From NCBI GenBank assembly GCA_029210085.1, contig JARGPP010000012.1, positions 1 through 53,030 on the forward strand: a stretch of DNA of 53,030 nt, read 5' to 3'. Source of the stretch: Legionellaceae bacterium. GTDB lineage: Bacteria; Pseudomonadota; Gammaproteobacteria; Legionellales; Legionellaceae. The notes beneath the pieces were generated by a model. That model was not told the origin of the DNA. It saw only the letters and a list, made by a program, of their open reading frames with translations, and searched no databases. How positions within the stretch are numbered: the first letter of the stretch is position 1; each line of letters begins with the position of its first letter. This document shows positions 26,850 to 35,869 of the stretch, piece after piece. The position numbers and the translations under genes were made by a program.

Positions 26850-28040
26850 ATGACAGAACAAATGGATAGCCAACAAGACAATGCCGTCATTAAAGTCGTT
26901 GGTGTCGGCGGCGGCGGTGGAAATGCAGTTGAGCATATGTTGGCTGAGCGGATTGAGGGTGTGAAATTTATTTGCGCAAATACAGATGCTCAGGCGCTTA
27001 AAAATTCTAAAGCTGAAATTCAGATGCAACTAGGCGATGAATTGACGAAAGGCTTAGGAGCTGGCGCTAATCCACAAATAGGACGTGAAGCGGCTGAAGA
27101 AGATCGGGAGTCCATTCGAGAAGTTCTTGAAGGAGCCGATATGGTATTTATTACTGCAGGTATGGGGGGTGGAACAGGTACAGGTGCCGCACCAGTATTT
27201 GCAGAGGTTGCAAAGAGCTTAGGTATTTTAACGGTAGCCGTGGTGACAAAGCCTTTTTCATTTGAAGGGAAACAGCGTGCTCTGGCAGCTGAAGAAGGTA
27301 TGCGTCGTTTAGCAGAACAAGTAGATTCGTTGATTACGATTCCTAATAATAAATTACTCAGTGTTCTGGGTAAAAATATCACATTGCTGAATGCTTTTAA
27401 GGCTGCAAATAATGTATTGCTGGGTGCTGTGAAAGGTATTGCAGATTTAATCACACGTCCTGGTCTGATTAATGTGGATTTTGCTGATGTCCGGACAGTT
27501 ATGTCTGAAATGGGCATGGCTATGATGGGCACTGGAAGCGCTTCAGGTGAGCAGCGTGCTCGACAGGCTGCGGAAGCCGCGATTGCTTCACCTTTGCTTG
27601 AAGATGTTAATTTTTCAGGGGCTCGAGGTATCCTGGTCAATATCACAGCTGGCCTAGATATGTCTATTGGTGAGTTCGAAGAAGTAGGTGATGTGGTTAA
27701 AGAATTTATTTCGGACGATGCAACGGTTGTCGTTGGAACAGTAATTGACCCAGATATGACTGATGAAATGCGTGTTACTGTGATTGTGACAGGGCTTGGC
27801 GAAGAAAAAACACGTCAACAGAGCAGTTCGCCTGCGACTGCGCGTGCACCTTTATTTGAAACGCAGCGTCGTGATGGTAGTTTTGATTATCAAGAGTTAG
27901 ATAAGCCAGCGGTTGTGCGTAAACAAGCGACACCACCTAGTGTTTCTTCTAGCCCGTCCGTTAAAAATGATGCAGTTCCAGATGTTGATTATTTGGATAT
28001 TCCGGCATTTTTGCGTCGCCATGAGCATGAAGAGGTTTAA
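26850..28040 (+). CDS. ftsZ: cell division protein FtsZ
   Basis: A 396-residue tubulin-like GTPase. It contains [16 protein letters not shown], the signature [13 protein letters not shown] (about 105-118), and [12 protein letters not shown] variable linker of about 60 residues precedes the C-terminal peptide LDIPAFLRR that binds FtsA and ZipA. It assembles the Z-ring. It follows ftsA by 29 bases with GAGGGG upstream of its ATG. Confidence 0.97.
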   Translation: MTEQMDSQQDNAVIKVVGVGGGGGNAVEHMLAERIEGVKFICANTDAQALKNSKAEIQMQLGDELTKGLGAGANPQIGREAAEEDRESIREVLEGADMVFITAGMGGGTGTGAAPVFAEVAKSLGILTVAVVTKPFSFEGKQRALAAEEGMRRLAEQVDSLITIPNNKLLSVLGKNITLLNAFKAANNVLLGAVKGIADLITRPGLINVDFADVRTVMSEMGMAMMGTGSASGEQRARQAAEAAIASPLLEDVNFSGARGILVNITAGLDMSIGEFEEVGDVVKEFISDDATVVVGTVIDPDMTDEMRVTVIVTGLGEEKTRQQSSSPATARAPLFETQRRDGSFDYQELDKPAVVRKQATPPSVSSSPSVKNDAVPDVDYLDIPAFLRRHEHEEV

Positions 28041-28066
28041 ACGTGCTGTTTTTGTGCCTTGATATG

Positions 28067-28093
28067 GTCTAAACTTTATTAAAAGGTTTAGAC
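28067..28093 (+). repeat. 8-bp perfect inverted repeat between ftsZ and lpxC
   Basis: GTCTAAAC at 28067-28074 and GTTTAGAC at 28086-28093 are exact reverse complements with an 11-base loop. No T-run follows, so it does not look like a standard intrinsic terminator. It may be an operator, an attenuating hairpin or chance. Confidence 0.4.
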
Positions 28094-28169
28094 TAATCAA
28101 TCGATTATTGCTAGAATCGTTCAGATTTTTGTATTAACCGATAGAGGACGAAGCAAGGTGAGCATCACC

Positions 28170-29084
28170 ATGGTAAAACAACGTACACCGAAGACGGTAA
28201 TTCAGGCTACTGGGGTTGGTTTACACTCAGGTGATAAAATTCTATTAACCTTGCGTCCTGCGCCAGTGAATACTGGCATTATATTTCGACGCACCGATCT
28301 TGAAGGTTCCCCTGAAATTCCTGCATTGTATCAAAATGTGAGTGAAACGACTTTATGCACTTCACTGGAGTATGAGGGTATTCGGGTTGCTACAGTCGAG
28401 CACTTACTTTCTGCTTTTGCTGGGTTAGGCATTGATAATGCATATGTGGATATTGATGGTCCTGAAGTTCCTATTATGGATGGGAGTGCGGCACCGTTTG
28501 TTTTTTTAATTCAATCAGCAGGTGTTTCTGAGCAAAATGCATCAAAACGATTTATTCGTATTATTAAGCCTGTGCGAGTAGAAGACCAAGGTAAATACGT
28601 TCAGTTTTTACCACATGATGGTTATCGTGTTTCGTTTACGATTGACTTCGATCATCCTGTATTTAACGATAAGCCACAAACAGCGGCGTTTGATTTTTCA
28701 TCAACGTCTTATTTAAAAGAAGTTTGTCGTGCACGAACCTTTGGTTTTTTATCGGACTATGAAAAATTACGTGAAGCTAATTTGGCCAAAGGTGGTAGTT
28801 TAGACAATGCAATTGTTGTAGATGATTATCGGGTTTTAAATGAAGATGGCCTGCGATTTGATGATGAATTTGTCAAACATAAAGTACTTGATGCTGTGGG
28901 TGATTTATATTTATTGGGATCAAGCTTAATTGGTGCTTTCGAAGGGTATCGTTCAGGGCATGAGTTAAATAATCGTTTATTGCAAGCATTGATTGAAACA
29001 GCAGATGCTTGGGAATATGTTTATCCCGAAGTTAATGATCCTTTGTCAGATAATTATCCTGAAGGGTCTTTGGTTGAGGCTTGA
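28170..29084 (+). CDS. lpxC: UDP-3-O-acyl-N-acetylglucosamine deacetylase
   Basis: A 304-residue zinc deacetylase, first committed step of lipid A synthesis. From ATG 28170 it begins [21 protein letters not shown], aligning residue for residue with the E. coli start. An in-frame GTG at 28158 is the alternative. Zinc ligands are seen in [11 protein letters not shown] and HKVLDAVGD, and the C-terminal His in RSGHELNN. It lies after ftsZ as in many gammaproteobacteria. Its 3' end overlaps the convergent dciA gene by 31 bases. Confidence 0.95.
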   Translation: MVKQRTPKTVIQATGVGLHSGDKILLTLRPAPVNTGIIFRRTDLEGSPEIPALYQNVSETTLCTSLEYEGIRVATVEHLLSAFAGLGIDNAYVDIDGPEVPIMDGSAAPFVFLIQSAGVSEQNASKRFIRIIKPVRVEDQGKYVQFLPHDGYRVSFTIDFDHPVFNDKPQTAAFDFSSTSYLKEVCRARTFGFLSDYEKLREANLAKGGSLDNAIVVDDYRVLNEDGLRFDDEFVKHKVLDAVGDLYLLGSSLIGAFEGYRSGHELNNRLLQALIETADAWEYVYPEVNDPLSDNYPEGSLVEA

Positions 29085-29494
29085 TGTTCTCCAAGACGCA
29101 AAAGCGCTTCTTTTAATGGGGGATAATCACAATATTTTGCACTATCACAAATGGTTTGTTTTGCTTCGTTTGATAAACGTGGTGTTCGAATAACTTTCTT
29201 TAAGGGCTTTGGGGCGCTTGGTGAAAGACTGATTCGAATCGATGTGAGCTGATGTAGGCCTGATTTTCGTAATTGGTCACGTAATGTTGGAAGCTCATAC
29301 CGTAATCGAGCAGCCCATACCGCATCTTCAACAGCAATAACAAGACATCCTTGAGAAAAACGACTCACCTGGCAAGGTACAGGTTCATTTTGTCCTAGGT
29401 GCTGTTGTACTAAAGCCGTTAATGTTTTCAACTGAGCCGCTTCTTTATAAATTGAAGCAAGAGATGTATTAAAGCATTGTGTGATTTGGCGCAT
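29054..29494 (-). CDS. dciA: DciA-like replicative helicase loader (DUF721)
   Basis: A protein of about 146 residues of the DUF721 family. The N-terminal KH-like domain includes [41 protein letters not shown] and then IRISLSP. The C-terminal tail is basic and disordered, then ends with a helix ([28 protein letters not shown]). DciA recruits DnaB to DNA in bacteria lacking DnaC. The start at 29494 (MRQITQCFN) fits the family; an in-frame ATG at 29548 would add 18 basic residues. No strong ribosome-binding site is seen for either. A place beside lpxC is usual for this gene. Confidence 0.78.
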   Translation of the reverse strand: MRQITQCFNTSLASIYKEAAQLKTLTALVQQHLGQNEPVPCQVSRFSQGCLVIAVEDAVWAARLRYELPTLRDQLRKSGLHQLTSIRISLSPSAPKPLKKVIRTPRLSNEAKQTICDSAKYCDYPPLKEALLRLGEHQASTKDPSG

Positions 29495-29567
29495 AGTCTT
29501 TGATTGTTTGGACCGTCTTTTGTATTTTAGTATACAGGAGTGTGACATAAAACCGGAGTATTTAAAT

Positions 29568-29993
29568 ATGGATAATCAGCAAGTCGTATATCAAGCACGT
29601 TTACATTGGATTTTATTTGTTTGGCCTATTTTATTTTTAGTGTTGAGTGCTTGGCTTGGTACGACTTTCCCATCGTTTCATGAGGTGAGTTTATTGTTTA
29701 TGGTGGTGGGTTTAATTTGGAGTGTTTTAATGTGGTTGACCTACCAATTTTCATCATTAACCATCAAAAAAAAACAAGTCGTATTGCGGACGGGAATTCT
29801 TGTACGCCAAACGATTGATGTACCGCTATCAAAAATTGAAAGTATTGATATTAGACAGTCAATTATTGGGAGTATTTTTAAGTACGGCTCACTCGTGATT
29901 ACAGGTACCGGTGGCACCAGACAGTCCATGGGGTATGTCGCAAGACCACTGACTTGCCGCAGGCATATTGAACAGCTGATGCACGAGCTTTAA
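29568..29993 (+). CDS. bacterial PH-domain (bPH2) membrane protein
   Basis: A 141-residue protein with two hydrophobic segments (about 14-34 and 42-62), then a bPH2 domain with LTIKKKQVVLRTGILVRQTIDVPLSKIESIDIRQS and GSLVITGTGGTRQSM. Proteins like this resemble YdbS/YdbT and the function is not known. ATG 29568 follows CCGGAG at a good distance. It diverges from dciA, and its end overlaps the convergent coiled-coil gene by 4 bases. Confidence 0.82.
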   Translation: MDNQQVVYQARLHWILFVWPILFLVLSAWLGTTFPSFHEVSLLFMVVGLIWSVLMWLTYQFSSLTIKKKQVVLRTGILVRQTIDVPLSKIESIDIRQSIIGSIFKYGSLVITGTGGTRQSMGYVARPLTCRRHIEQLMHEL

Positions 29994-31231
29994 AAAGGTG
30001 GTCGGGGGCTAGGTTCATCGTTATCTGAATGGTCTTCCCCTTCATACTCATTCTCACTTTGCTCATCATCTCGCTCTTCATTAGGGCTTGAGGGCCTGGA
30101 GGATGCAGGGTCAGAATGATTACTTGATTCGGATGCGATGTCGGTTATATCATCAGCCAAGTGCTTGCTGTCTTCTATTGTTGCTCCTAAATCTTGTTTG
30201 AGTGCTTTGCTCTTCTCTGCGTAACTGTCTAGTTCTGTTTGTAAGGTGCCTAAGTGCTCGCTTAAGTTTTCTCGCAAGTCTTCTTCTGCTCTTCTATCAA
30301 TCGTTTTTTGTGTTAAATAACCACAGAAAGCAAGAAAGTCTCCTATTGCTGCTGATACATACTCTATGATAGATGTTAGGATATCAAGTGTTTTTTGTTG
30401 CTTTAAAGGTGCTACTTTTCCTTCTGCGTCACCATAGTTTTTGATTTTCGCTTCGGTATTCTGTAGCTGCTGATTTAAACGCTCTAAGTCAGTTGTAAAG
30501 CGAGTAAGATCTTCAAGTTTCGCTACAGATTGTTCTAACTGTTTATGAAGCATGCCTAGCTGGCCTATTGCAGTAGCTATATGAGCGTATAGCTGCTCAT
30601 CTAATATTGCTTCATTTGTGTCACGAAATGCTATGAGCGCTTTGCGCTGTATGCCTGTAGCATTTAAAAGGTCACCAATGCCATCTGTTATTTTAAGAAA
30701 ATCTCGCTCCTTATCTCTTTCGATTAATTCATCTAGATTGGTTTGAATAACCCCACCTGTTTCTAAGACCTCGGTTATATCATCAGGTGTTTCTAAATAA
30801 GGCATTATTTTTCCAATAGCAAAATTCATGTCGGTTTGAAAATCTTTTTTATAGTTATTGTCTGCCATATAGTAGGTGATTGCTCCTGCATACTGTGCCA
30901 TGATGGCAGGTGTAATTAAACTTTCGATTTCTTCTTTTGTCAGATCAGGAATATTAAAAGGTGTTGGATCTTTAGATAAAAGATGGTCAAAAATGGGTTT
31001 TATTTGAGCGCACAAAGCTTTTGAAAAATCAATCCATCCTTTTTGTCTTGCAGCAGCTAAGATGTCTAATTCATCTTTAGAAGGCTGAATATTGATTTTA
31101 TCAAATACTCGACTTAATTGACCACCAGATCCCGTATTGGCTGCGTTTATTCGGCCTTGGGCATATTCCTCTTGTAGGTATCCACCATCGATTGCTTGAA
31201 TAAATTGTTTGGAAAAAGTTTGATTTGGCAT
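29990..31231 (-). CDS. unknown coiled-coil protein with acidic C-terminal tail; candidate Dot/Icm effector
   Basis: A 413-residue protein with no recognised enzyme domain. Residues 1-210 look helical and globular. Heptad-like stretches occur at about 215-265 (HKQLEQSVAKLEDL, LERLNQQLQNTEAKI) and 318-362. A moderately hydrophobic patch is at 283-305. The last 45 residues are Ser/Pro/Glu/Asp-rich (EERDDEQSENEYEGEDHSDN). Acidic E-block tails near the C-terminus are known Dot/Icm signals, and the genome has that system, so effector status is plausible but inferred. It is transcribed alone, with its own promoter and 11-bp repeats upstream. A structural coiled-coil protein is the alternative. Confidence 0.6.
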   Translation of the reverse strand: MPNQTFSKQFIQAIDGGYLQEEYAQGRINAANTGSGGQLSRVFDKINIQPSKDELDILAAARQKGWIDFSKALCAQIKPIFDHLLSKDPTPFNIPDLTKEEIESLITPAIMAQYAGAITYYMADNNYKKDFQTDMNFAIGKIMPYLETPDDITEVLETGGVIQTNLDELIERDKERDFLKITDGIGDLLNATGIQRKALIAFRDTNEAILDEQLYAHIATAIGQLGMLHKQLEQSVAKLEDLTRFTTDLERLNQQLQNTEAKIKNYGDAEGKVAPLKQQKTLDILTSIIEYVSAAIGDFLAFCGYLTQKTIDRRAEEDLRENLSEHLGTLQTELDSYAEKSKALKQDLGATIEDSKHLADDITDIASESSNHSDPASSRPSSPNEERDDEQSENEYEGEDHSDNDEPSPRPPF

Positions 31232-31251
31232 GATAAGTCCAAAATAAATTC

Positions 31252-31280
31252 ATTATAATTTTATTTTAGACTATTTTTAG
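31252..31280 (-). promoter_or_regulatory. candidate promoter of the coiled-coil gene
   Basis: Reading on the - strand, TATAAT occupies 31257-31252. The -35 position 17 bp upstream (31280-31275) holds CTAAAA, one unit of the 11-bp repeats, and not a TTGACA-like hexamer. This is the arrangement expected where an activator replaces -35 recognition. The start codon is at 31231, with GGA a few bases before it. Confidence 0.45.
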
Positions 31281-31306
31281 ACTATTTTTAGACTATTTTT
31301 AGGCAA
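31263..31306 (-). repeat. four 11-bp tandem direct repeats, operator-like
   Basis: On the + strand the units are attttagacta (31263-31273), tttttagacta (31274-31284), tttttagacta (31285-31295) and tttttaggcaa (31296-31306). They are in helical phase, end 6 bases upstream of the candidate -10 of the coiled-coil gene, and cover its -35 region. OmpR/PhoB-type response regulators bind direct repeats with an 11-bp period. Which regulator applies is unknown. Confidence 0.6.
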
Positions 31307-31311
31307 TTTTC

Positions 31312-33108
31312 TTATCCTGCAGAATCTCGCAAAGTCCATGTGCGAGTACTAGAAGGTGTTGTTGTTTGTACCCATAAGAGTGAAGGATTCATTGTATTCT
31401 TAGGTGGCGCTATTGCTGCATGAAGGGCTGCTGAGAAAGGATATTTTTCATTCACGCTTTGTAATGCTTCCCAAACGGTACTTGAGTCTTTGGATTGATC
31501 GTCTAGAAAAATATGATCGCCACGATAAACAACAGCAACAGGTTTTCCTTTTAAGGCGCGTTTCAATGCGAGTTCAATATGACGCCATTTTTTAGCATGA
31601 TTTTGTGAGCGCTCAGCTTGTGAGATTTGCTGTTGAAAAGCAACTTGAGTGTGTGCATTGTTGGTTTGTTTTGCTCCTGGTTCCGCTGGGTGCTGTCGTA
31701 AGAAAAAATCACATAAAGCATCAACAAGTGATGGATAGCGCCAGGTAACCTGTGGTTTTGTTTTCTTGCCTTGATTGATATAAATAGCAAAGGCGAGTGT
31801 GTGTGCATTGGCTGTATATAAATAGCCTGATAGGCTTACAATACCTCTCATCGTACCGGTTTTTGCACGGACAAAACCCTTTTGGCTCGGTTTTTTAAAG
31901 CGTTTTTTGAGTGTTCCGTCGCGTCCTGCAACAGGTAAAGCGGCAATATACTCATAAGCTAATGGAAAGCGTGAGTATAAAAACTGTAGGAGTTCAACTG
32001 TTTGTTTGGGCGTGAGTCTGTCTTGCCTAGATAACCCTGAACCATCAGTGAAATTCGCCTTGTTAAGTTTGATGCCTGTTTCTTGTTGTAAAAATTTTTT
32101 AAGCACGCTCTGTGCACCAGCCCAATTAACAGGAGAACCTTTTAGAACTGCTGCAGTATGTAAATAAAGGCTGTCTGCATACAAGTTATCCGATGTTTTG
32201 AGTGTCGCAGCTAGGAGTTGGGAAATTGATTTAGATTGGTGTTTGGCCAGTAATAAAGCATACTTAGGTTTTTTTCCATAGACAATTTTTCCATCGAGTT
32301 GAATGCCTAGTCGAGATAATTCAGAACGAATTTGAGCTTTAGCATAAATTGAAGGATTTTTAATGGCAAGACCTTGTTGGGCAGACCATTGGCCGATTCC
32401 AATACAGCCACGAACAGTGAGTTGATTTTTAGCGTCCATGAGATAACTTAAGCCACAACCGGTGGCTTTTACTTTGGTTGTGACTTCGTTATTCAGTGTG
32501 ACACCGTTATTGGAAGGGCGTAGTTCAATCACGGCTTTTTCACCTACACGGGCAGCAGGATTCACTGTTACGATTAAACGATTTTCATCAAGTACGAGGG
32601 GAGCAAGAGGGGCACCATAACTATAAGTTAAATCTTTTTTCGTCCAACCAGGAGCATAGGGGTTAATACCATGTCGACTGCTAATGAGCTTAATTTTACC
32701 TTTGATACGTTTGATACCCCAGGTTTTTAATTCACTGAGTAAATGATTTAAATCGTTAGTAGTGAATGAAGGATCGCCAGGAAGCGATAAATAAATAGAG
32801 CCATCCAGAACACCGTTTTCGAGGTGATGTGCATTGGTGCTTAATTCGGTTTGGAAACGGTAGTTAGGGCCAAGAGCCAGTAAAGCCGCTGCGTCAGAAA
32901 ATAATTTCATATTACTTGCAGGGATAAAAGTTTTAGAGGCATTCCGTGAATACAGTGTTTCACCTGTATTTAAATCAACAACTAATGCACCAATATGGCT
33001 TTCGGGATCAACACGCTTTAGGAGCTGCTCTATATTTGTCTGTGTTGGCTCTGCCCAAGTTGGGAAGGTGAGAGTATAAAAAACAGCACTTAGTAAAATC
33101 CTTTTCAT
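31312..33108 (-). CDS. dacB: D-alanyl-D-alanine carboxypeptidase/endopeptidase PBP4 (DacB) with C-terminal extension
   Basis: A 598-residue protein with a signal peptide (cleavage likely after FPTWA, residue 19) placing it in the periplasm. Penicillin-binding motifs are SNMK (65-68, nucleophile Ser), TSDN at about 300 and KTG in VRAKTGTMRG at about 415. It trims or cleaves peptide cross-links. The usual length is about 470-480; here about 110 extra residues follow the catalytic region, starting after DALCDFFLRQHP, with no recognised domain. The extension includes WRHIELALKRALKGKPVAVV. It is transcribed toward the coiled-coil gene. Confidence 0.92.
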   Translation of the reverse strand: MKRILLSAVFYTLTFPTWAEPTQTNIEQLLKRVDPESHIGALVVDLNTGETLYSRNASKTFIPASNMKLFSDAAALLALGPNYRFQTELSTNAHHLENGVLDGSIYLSLPGDPSFTTNDLNHLLSELKTWGIKRIKGKIKLISSRHGINPYAPGWTKKDLTYSYGAPLAPLVLDENRLIVTVNPAARVGEKAVIELRPSNNGVTLNNEVTTKVKATGCGLSYLMDAKNQLTVRGCIGIGQWSAQQGLAIKNPSIYAKAQIRSELSRLGIQLDGKIVYGKKPKYALLLAKHQSKSISQLLAATLKTSDNLYADSLYLHTAAVLKGSPVNWAGAQSVLKKFLQQETGIKLNKANFTDGSGLSRQDRLTPKQTVELLQFLYSRFPLAYEYIAALPVAGRDGTLKKRFKKPSQKGFVRAKTGTMRGIVSLSGYLYTANAHTLAFAIYINQGKKTKPQVTWRYPSLVDALCDFFLRQHPAEPGAKQTNNAHTQVAFQQQISQAERSQNHAKKWRHIELALKRALKGKPVAVVYRGDHIFLDDQSKDSSTVWEALQSVNEKYPFSAALHAAIAPPKNTMNPSLLWVQTTTPSSTRTWTLRDSAG

Positions 33109-33189
33109 CAGCAGGTTATCCTTCTTTTTGTGCCTCTACATTTGAAGAATAGTTCAAAGCATCAAATTTGTCGTTGCTTTTTATACAAG

Positions 33190-34713
33190 TTATTCGTATT
33201 CAGGGAGTGGATGCTGGTCGGGAAACATATCAGCAAGGGAAACAGATAAACCATCCTCACAAACAATTCGGGCATGTTTGCGTTGAAGTTGCCGTGGTTC
33301 TTCTACACCTGCAGAGTGACAAAGTGTTGCGACTTCAAATTCAATTTTACTGGCATAACGATGAACACGCTCAATTTTGTCCGCGATAACTAGTCCACGT
33401 TGTAACCGAGGATTATGTGTTGTGATACCGGTTGGGCAAGTATTTTGATGACATTTCATGGATTGGATACATCCAAGTGAGAGCATGAATCCGCGTCCAG
33501 AATTAATAAAGTCAGCGCCTGCGCATAAAGCCCAGGTGACATCAGCGGGAGTAATCAGTTTACCACTCGCTATGACTTTAATTCTTTCTCTTAAATTATA
33601 AATAATTAAAATATCAATGAGCTTGGGAAGTGATTCGCTAATTGGAAGGCCCATATAGTCCATTAAGCCTTGTGGGGATGCACCGGTGCCTCCATCTGCG
33701 CTATCTAGTGTAATAAAGTCTGGGGCGGATAAGATACCACGCTGGTGAATTGCAAGACATAAATCATGTAACCATTCATAACTACCCAGCACAAATTTGC
33801 AGCCTACAGGTTTGCCAGTTAGCTCACGAATATGATGCATCATATCGAGTAGTTCATTAACGTTTGAGATATCTGGATGACGATTCGGACTAATGGAGTC
33901 AGTATGAGCTGGAATGCCTCGAATTTCAGCAATTTCTTCGGTGACTTTAATTGCGGGTAGAATACCCCCTTTGCCAGGCTTTGCGCCTTGGCTTAACTTA
34001 ATTTCAAACATTTTGATATTGGAATTTTTAGCATAAATTTCGAGCTGTTTATCTGACAGATCGCCAGCATGATTCCGAAAGCCATATTTAGCCGTTCCAA
34101 TTTGAGCAATAACATCACAACCACCTTCAAGGTGGTAGGGGGAAACACCACCTTCCCCCGTATTTAGCCAGCATCCAGCTTTTTGAGCGCCAAAAGAAAG
34201 TGCTCTAATAGCTGGTTTTGAAAGCGAGCCATAACTCATAGCGGAAATATGAAAAATATGCTTGGCAACATAAGGTGTTCTACAATGCTTGCCAATGGTT
34301 AACGGCTGGACTTGTGCTTTACCTGAAGATAAAACAGGAAACGGGGCGCTAACAAAGTAAAGTGTTCCTGTATGATGTAAGGGTCTTGTTGAGCCAAAAC
34401 CAATGGTTGTGTCTACTCCTTTAGCTGCGCGGTAAACCCAACTTCGTTCAGCGCGATTAAATGGAAGTTCTTCTCGATCATTGGTAAAAAAATATTGTCT
34501 AAAAAACTCACCTAAATACTCACTCCAATACCGCAAATGACCAATCAGTGGGTAGTTTCTAAGGATAGTGTGTTTTTTTTGTTTTTTATCTAAGAAAAAA
34601 ACAAAGATAAAAATTAAAAAAAACAATATTATAAAAATACGCGAGTAAAGCTGGTCGAGCAGTAAGGTATCAAATAAAATAGGATACTTTTCATCAATGC
34701 TAGGTGTAGCCAC
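33190..34713 (-). CDS. membrane-anchored FMN-binding glutamate-synthase-domain protein
   Basis: A 507-residue protein with one transmembrane segment at about residues 20-41 and then a glutamate synthase central/FMN domain. Seen are ISAMSYGSLSKPAIRAL, NTGEGGVSPYH, KFEIKLSQGAKPGKGG-like EIKLSQGAKPGKGG, DSADGGTGASP and the Cys pattern CIQSMKCHQNTCPTG (C-x5-C-x4-C) as used for a 3Fe-4S cluster in GltB. It lacks the amidotransferase and GXGXG domains of full GltB, so it is not a complete glutamate synthase. Substrate is unknown. The divergent neighbour is algH, across a 176-base gap in which no clear promoter was identified. Confidence 0.85.
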   Translation of the reverse strand: MATPSIDEKYPILFDTLLLDQLYSRIFIILFFLIFIFVFFLDKKQKKHTILRNYPLIGHLRYWSEYLGEFFRQYFFTNDREELPFNRAERSWVYRAAKGVDTTIGFGSTRPLHHTGTLYFVSAPFPVLSSGKAQVQPLTIGKHCRTPYVAKHIFHISAMSYGSLSKPAIRALSFGAQKAGCWLNTGEGGVSPYHLEGGCDVIAQIGTAKYGFRNHAGDLSDKQLEIYAKNSNIKMFEIKLSQGAKPGKGGILPAIKVTEEIAEIRGIPAHTDSISPNRHPDISNVNELLDMMHHIRELTGKPVGCKFVLGSYEWLHDLCLAIHQRGILSAPDFITLDSADGGTGASPQGLMDYMGLPISESLPKLIDILIIYNLRERIKVIASGKLITPADVTWALCAGADFINSGRGFMLSLGCIQSMKCHQNTCPTGITTHNPRLQRGLVIADKIERVHRYASKIEFEVATLCHSAGVEEPRQLQRKHARIVCEDGLSVSLADMFPDQHPLPEYE

Positions 34714-34889
34714 AAATGCTCCTTTTCGTGACGTGATGCTTATTGATTGTAGCTGCCCCTATGCATTGGAGCAATAGGGAAAGAAACGTACAATAAAACA
34801 GCCCCTAGCTTTGTTAATAAAAAGATAAAATTGTTTTTTAAAAAACCATCTATACTTGAGGTTAAGTTTGTTTACTTTAGGATGCGTGA

Positions 34890-35450
34890 ATGGACACGCC
34901 ATTATCATTTAGAAGCCACTTATTAGTTGCCATGCCATCATTACATGGAAGTTCATTTGAACGAAGTGTCATCTATGTCTGTGAGCATCAGCCTGAGGGG
35001 GCAGTTGGATTGATCATTAATCAGCCACTAGAATACCCACTTAGCTTTATGTTTGAACAGCTAAAGATTGAATCGGGTGCTGCAAAGAAAAAAAATCAAC
35101 CGTTATTATTTGGGGGGCCTGTACAGCCTGAACGTGGGTTTGTAATTCACCGTCCATTCGGAACTTGGCGTTCAAGTTTATTATTAGAAGACGACGTGAC
35201 CATTACGACATCAAATGATATTATTCGCGCAATAGCTCGAAATGATGGCCCTTCGGATGCTTTAGTTGCTCTTGGGTTTGTGGCATGGGGAGAAGGCCAA
35301 CTTGATCAAGAAATTGAAGAACAATGGCTTGTATGCCCCTATCAACCCGAATTATTATATGACACCCCATTTGATGAACGTTGGGAAAAAACGGCCCAAG
35401 GTATTGGAGTTGATGTGAAACAATTAATTGGCAAGGCAGGACATGCCTGA
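34890..35450 (+). CDS. algH: YqgE/AlgH family protein (UPF0301)
   Basis: A 186-residue protein. Family features are LLVAMPSLHGSSFERSVIYVCEH, GAVGLIINQPL, LLFGGPVQPERGFVIH and GFVAWGEGQLDQEI. It is a widespread family of unclear biochemical role, once linked to alginate regulation in Pseudomonas. It lies directly before ruvX, overlapping it by 8 bases, as is common in proteobacteria. Confidence 0.93.
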   Translation: MDTPLSFRSHLLVAMPSLHGSSFERSVIYVCEHQPEGAVGLIINQPLEYPLSFMFEQLKIESGAAKKKNQPLLFGGPVQPERGFVIHRPFGTWRSSLLLEDDVTITTSNDIIRAIARNDGPSDALVALGFVAWGEGQLDQEIEEQWLVCPYQPELLYDTPFDERWEKTAQGIGVDVKQLIGKAGHA

Positions 35451-35862
35451 TCCTGTTTATCTTGGGTTTGATTTTGGATATAAGCGTATAGGCGTTGCGG
35501 TTGGACAAAAGCTTACTTTGACGGCAACACCACTTCCGACTTTACAAGCTCACGAAGGTATTCCACGCTGGGAGATGGTGGCTACATTGATCAAACAGTG
35601 GAGGCCAGATGCTCTGATTGTTGGTTACCCAACTAAGGCCGATGGCAGTAAGCTATATGTCACAAAGCCTGCTAAAAAATTTGCAAATGCATTAAAAACA
35701 CAATTCGAGTTACCTGTTTTTTTAGTGGATGAGCGTTTATCAACGGTTGAAGCGCGAGCACAATTATTTGCTGAAGGGGGCTACCGTAAGCTGAAAAAAG
35801 CAGAAGTAGATAGTATGGCGGCATGTGTTATTTTAGAGCAGTGGCTACAGCAAGCGGAGTAA
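35443..35862 (+). CDS. ruvX: RuvX/YqgF, RNase H-fold nuclease (pre-16S rRNA processing / Holliday junction resolvase-like)
   Basis: A 139-residue protein of the YqgF fold. It has LGFDFGYKRIGVAVGQ at the start with the first catalytic Asp, DALIVGYPTKADGSK, and FLVDERLSTVEA with the further acidic residues, plus VDSMAACVILEQWL. YqgF matures the 5' end of 16S rRNA in E. coli. ATG 35443 lies within the end of algH, and pyrB follows 7 bases after its stop. Confidence 0.93.
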   Translation: MPDPVYLGFDFGYKRIGVAVGQKLTLTATPLPTLQAHEGIPRWEMVATLIKQWRPDALIVGYPTKADGSKLYVTKPAKKFANALKTQFELPVFLVDERLSTVEARAQLFAEGGYRKLKKAEVDSMAACVILEQWLQQAE

Positions 35863-35869
35863 TATAGAC

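Noticed and set aside
27020..27646. 208-residue open frame antisense to ftsZ
   Set aside because: It lies wholly inside the highly conserved ftsZ, has no plausible domain or ribosome-binding site, and is explained as a shadow frame.
34801..34889. Sigma-70 promoter for algH using TTGTTT and TATACT
   Set aside because: The spacer would be only 14 bp; no better pair was found, so no promoter was listed.
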